7,366 nt of DNA from Bacteroidales bacterium (GTDB lineage Bacteria; Bacteroidota; Bacteroidia; Bacteroidales; UBA4181), in NCBI GenBank assembly GCA_031260845.1, contig JAISKR010000340.1:1-7366 (forward strand). Reading direction: 5' to 3'. The position numbers were made by a program, and so were the translations under genes. Under the pieces are notes generated by a model. The model saw nothing but the letters and a program-made list of their open reading frames with translations, was not told the origin of the DNA and searched no databases. Below, piece after piece: positions 6,015 to 7,366 of this stretch. Positions within the stretch are counted from its first letter, which is position 1. Every line of letters starts with the position of its first letter.

Positions 6015-7196
6015 ATGAATAAAATTATAACAACCATCATTTTAGGGTCTGCCTTATTTGTATCGTGCGGACAACATTCAAAAATTCAATCCGGCGAAGA
6101 ACATGAGCATGAGCATGAACATGGCTCGGAAATAGCCGTAACTGAGGCTCAGATGAAAGCCGTAGATATTCAATTGGGTAAAGTTGAACAGCGCGACCTC
6201 AACAGTGTCGTCCGCGTAAACGGCCAATTAACCCTCGACCCGCAAAAAAAGGCGGAAGTAACGTCGCTTACGAGCGGCATTATCAAGCAAGTACTTGTAA
6301 CCGAAGGCCGGTATGTAACTACCGGACAGGTCGTGGCTTATTTGGAAAATGCCGAAATCATCGAACTTCAAAAGAATTACCTCGTCCTGAAGAAGGAAGC
6401 GATGATGGCCGAATTAGAATACAACCGGCAAAAAGAACTGTCGGTGCAGGGGGCAGGTGTTGAAAAGACATTGCAGCAATCGTCCGCCAATTACGAGATA
6501 ACAAAAGCGCAACTTGCCGCCCTCAACAAGCAACTGCAACAACTTTCCATTAGTCCCGAACAGGTATCTACCGGAAACTTGGCGACACAAATTCCGCTCC
6601 ATTCGCCGATTACCGGTTATGTAAACAAAATAAACATCAGCACCGGCAGTTATGTCGATATGCAGTCGCCCTTGATGAGCATTGCCGACAATTCGCAAAT
6701 GCACTGCGACCTGAGAATATTTGAGAAAGACCTTCCTTTGGTGCATCTGGCGCAGGAAGCCGACATTGTTCTTACCAACCGACCGAATGTGTCGCTCAAA
6801 GCCGTTGTTTACGACATCAACAAGTCGTTTGAAGACGAATCGCGCGCAATTATCGTGCACACAAAAATCATTGACAAACGCGGTTTTGAACTGTTGCCCG
6901 GAATGTATGTGACAGGACTTATCAATGTCGGTAAACAGAAAACGGATGCCGTCCCCAACGATGCCATTGTCAGTAAAGACGGCAAGAAATACATTTTTGT
7001 ACTGGAAGATGAGGAAGAAGACGAGCATGGCAAATCCTACCATTTTATCCCTGTGGAGGTTATCACAGGTATCAGCGAATTGGGTTTTACGCAGGTAACA
7101 CCGTTCGGAGAATTAGAAACGGATGCCGTAATCGTTAAATCCAATGCGTTTTACATCGGCTCCATGAGCTCGGAGCATGGAGAGCATGAACATTAA
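6015..7196 (+). CDS. czcB: CzcB-like periplasmic adaptor (membrane fusion) lipoprotein with His-rich tails
   Basis: A complete 393-residue protein. A lipoprotein signal peptide ends at FVSC, so Cys18 is the likely lipidated residue. The mature start carries HEHEHEH (30-36). The first biotinyl-lipoyl half follows, around A80 to about 107 (EVTSLTSGIIKQ, VTTGQVVAYLEN). An alpha-helical hairpin spans about 110-180. The second lipoyl half begins at HSPITGYV (196-203), then come a beta-barrel and a membrane-proximal domain. An acidic/His stretch, LEDEEEDEHGK, occupies 330-340, and the C-terminus is EHGEHEH. In this family the adaptor joins the RND pump to the outer-membrane channel and can bind metal itself. 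The His-rich segments fit metal capture in the periplasm, which is inference. The gene starts 6 nt after the channel gene and is the last of the operon. The symbol is by family analogy. Confidence 0.92.
   Translation: MNKIITTIILGSALFVSCGQHSKIQSGEEHEHEHEHGSEIAVTEAQMKAVDIQLGKVEQRDLNSVVRVNGQLTLDPQKKAEVTSLTSGIIKQVLVTEGRYVTTGQVVAYLENAEIIELQKNYLVLKKEAMMAELEYNRQKELSVQGAGVEKTLQQSSANYEITKAQLAALNKQLQQLSISPEQVSTGNLATQIPLHSPITGYVNKINISTGSYVDMQSPLMSIADNSQMHCDLRIFEKDLPLVHLAQEADIVLTNRPNVSLKAVVYDINKSFEDESRAIIVHTKIIDKRGFELLPGMYVTGLINVGKQKTDAVPNDAIVSKDGKKYIFVLEDEEEDEHGKSYHFIPVEVITGISELGFTQVTPFGELETDAVIVKSNAFYIGSMSSEHGEHEH
6099..6122 (+). repeat. Four tandem GARCAT units encoding the Glu-His tail
   Basis: Four consecutive 6 bp units (GAACAT, GAGCAT, GAGCAT, GAACAT) encode alternating Glu-His just after the lipidated cysteine of the adaptor. 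Tandem hexamers like this can gain or lose units by slippage without shifting the frame, changing the number of histidines. Confidence 0.8.
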
Positions 7197-7216
7197 CGTT
7201 TGGTTTGTTTTATTAT

Positions 7217-7366
7217 TTACTGTCTTTGGCGATAGGCTTGTTTGACAACCGTTTCCATTTGTGCATTAATCGTTTTCAGTTCCTGAAGATTGATTCCCGT
7301 TTTGCGCCACCGCTCAATAGCTTCCTGATAAAGTTGAGATATGGTCTGTTCTACCGGGGCAAGTTG
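7217..7366 (-). CDS. C-terminal fragment of an unidentified protein (cut by window edge)
   Basis: The minus strand is open from 7366 to a TAA at 7219-7217, giving the last 49 codons of a gene that begins outside the window. The peptide is helical and charged (for example LYQEAIERWRKTG and ending VKQAYRQRQ), with no membrane segment, cysteine or recognisable motif. I do not recognise the family. The opposite plus frame is also open but gives a less protein-like hydrophobic and basic mix with no start codon. The gene converges on the adaptor gene with 20 nt between the two stops, so it lies outside the efflux operon. Confidence 0.5.
   Translation of the reverse strand, partial: QLAPVEQTISQLYQEAIERWRKTGINLQELKTINAQMETVVKQAYRQRQ

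Noticed and set aside
6414..7043. Minus-strand open frame of 209 codons antisense to the adaptor gene
   Set aside because: It is fully antisense to a well-identified gene, with shadow-like composition and no family motifs.
7160..7182. Perfect 7 bp inverted repeat CTCCATG/CATGGAG near the adaptor stop, as a terminator
   Set aside because: It lies inside the coding sequence, has a 9 nt loop, and is followed by 15 nt before any T-rich stretch, so it does not fit an intrinsic terminator.
1..7366. CRISPR arrays, tRNA/rRNA genes, insertion sequences, toxin-antitoxin or defence genes
   Set aside because: No regularly spaced repeats, no tRNA-like cloverleaf, no transposase frame, and all substantial reading frames are accounted for.

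Overview
The window looks like chromosomal DNA from a member of the Bacteroidota, probably Bacteroidales. Three observations support this. Promoter -7 boxes match TAnnTTTG (perfect copies ahead of three of the genes). No Shine-Dalgarno sequences are visible and AT-rich leaders precede the starts. The protein families are typical of that phylum, including a small Cys/His-rich protein resembling DUF6660. No species is claimed.

Layout. Positions 1-88 (minus) hold the first 29 codons of a pyruvate kinase. Positions 89-257 are an intergenic stretch with the pyruvate kinase promoter, a diverged direct repeat and a strong imperfect hairpin. Positions 258-1133 (minus) encode an SPL-like radical SAM protein that resembles 'radical SAM mobile pair protein B'. 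Positions 1134-1262 are a divergent promoter region. Positions 1263-7196 (plus) form a four-gene metal-efflux cluster: a small Cys/His-rich exported protein, a CzcA-type HME-RND pump, a TolC/CzcC-like outer-membrane channel and a CzcB-like periplasmic adaptor lipoprotein. The last three genes are separated by only 6 nt each. Positions 7217-7366 (minus) hold the C-terminal 49 codons of an unidentified gene that converges on the adaptor gene.

How it works together. The RND trimer uses the proton gradient to move metal ions from the periplasm or inner membrane. The adaptor links it to the outer-membrane channel, giving a complete tripartite exporter. Residue evidence favours divalent cations (Zn/Co/Cd/Ni type) over Cu(I)/Ag(I): TM4 has the CzcA-type DFG-x3-DGA-x3-VE pattern, and the three CusA methionine-site positions are E573, R624 and E674. 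The adaptor has His-rich tails at both ends and the first gene is Cys/His-rich, so both could buffer or present metal in the periplasm. No metal-sensing regulator is encoded inside the window.

Overall this is a recognisable, intact metal resistance operon next to an accessory-type radical SAM gene. I found no convincing new biological system. The best leads are the Cys/His-rich leader protein, the solitary radical SAM gene, and the repeat/hairpin region between it and pyruvate kinase.
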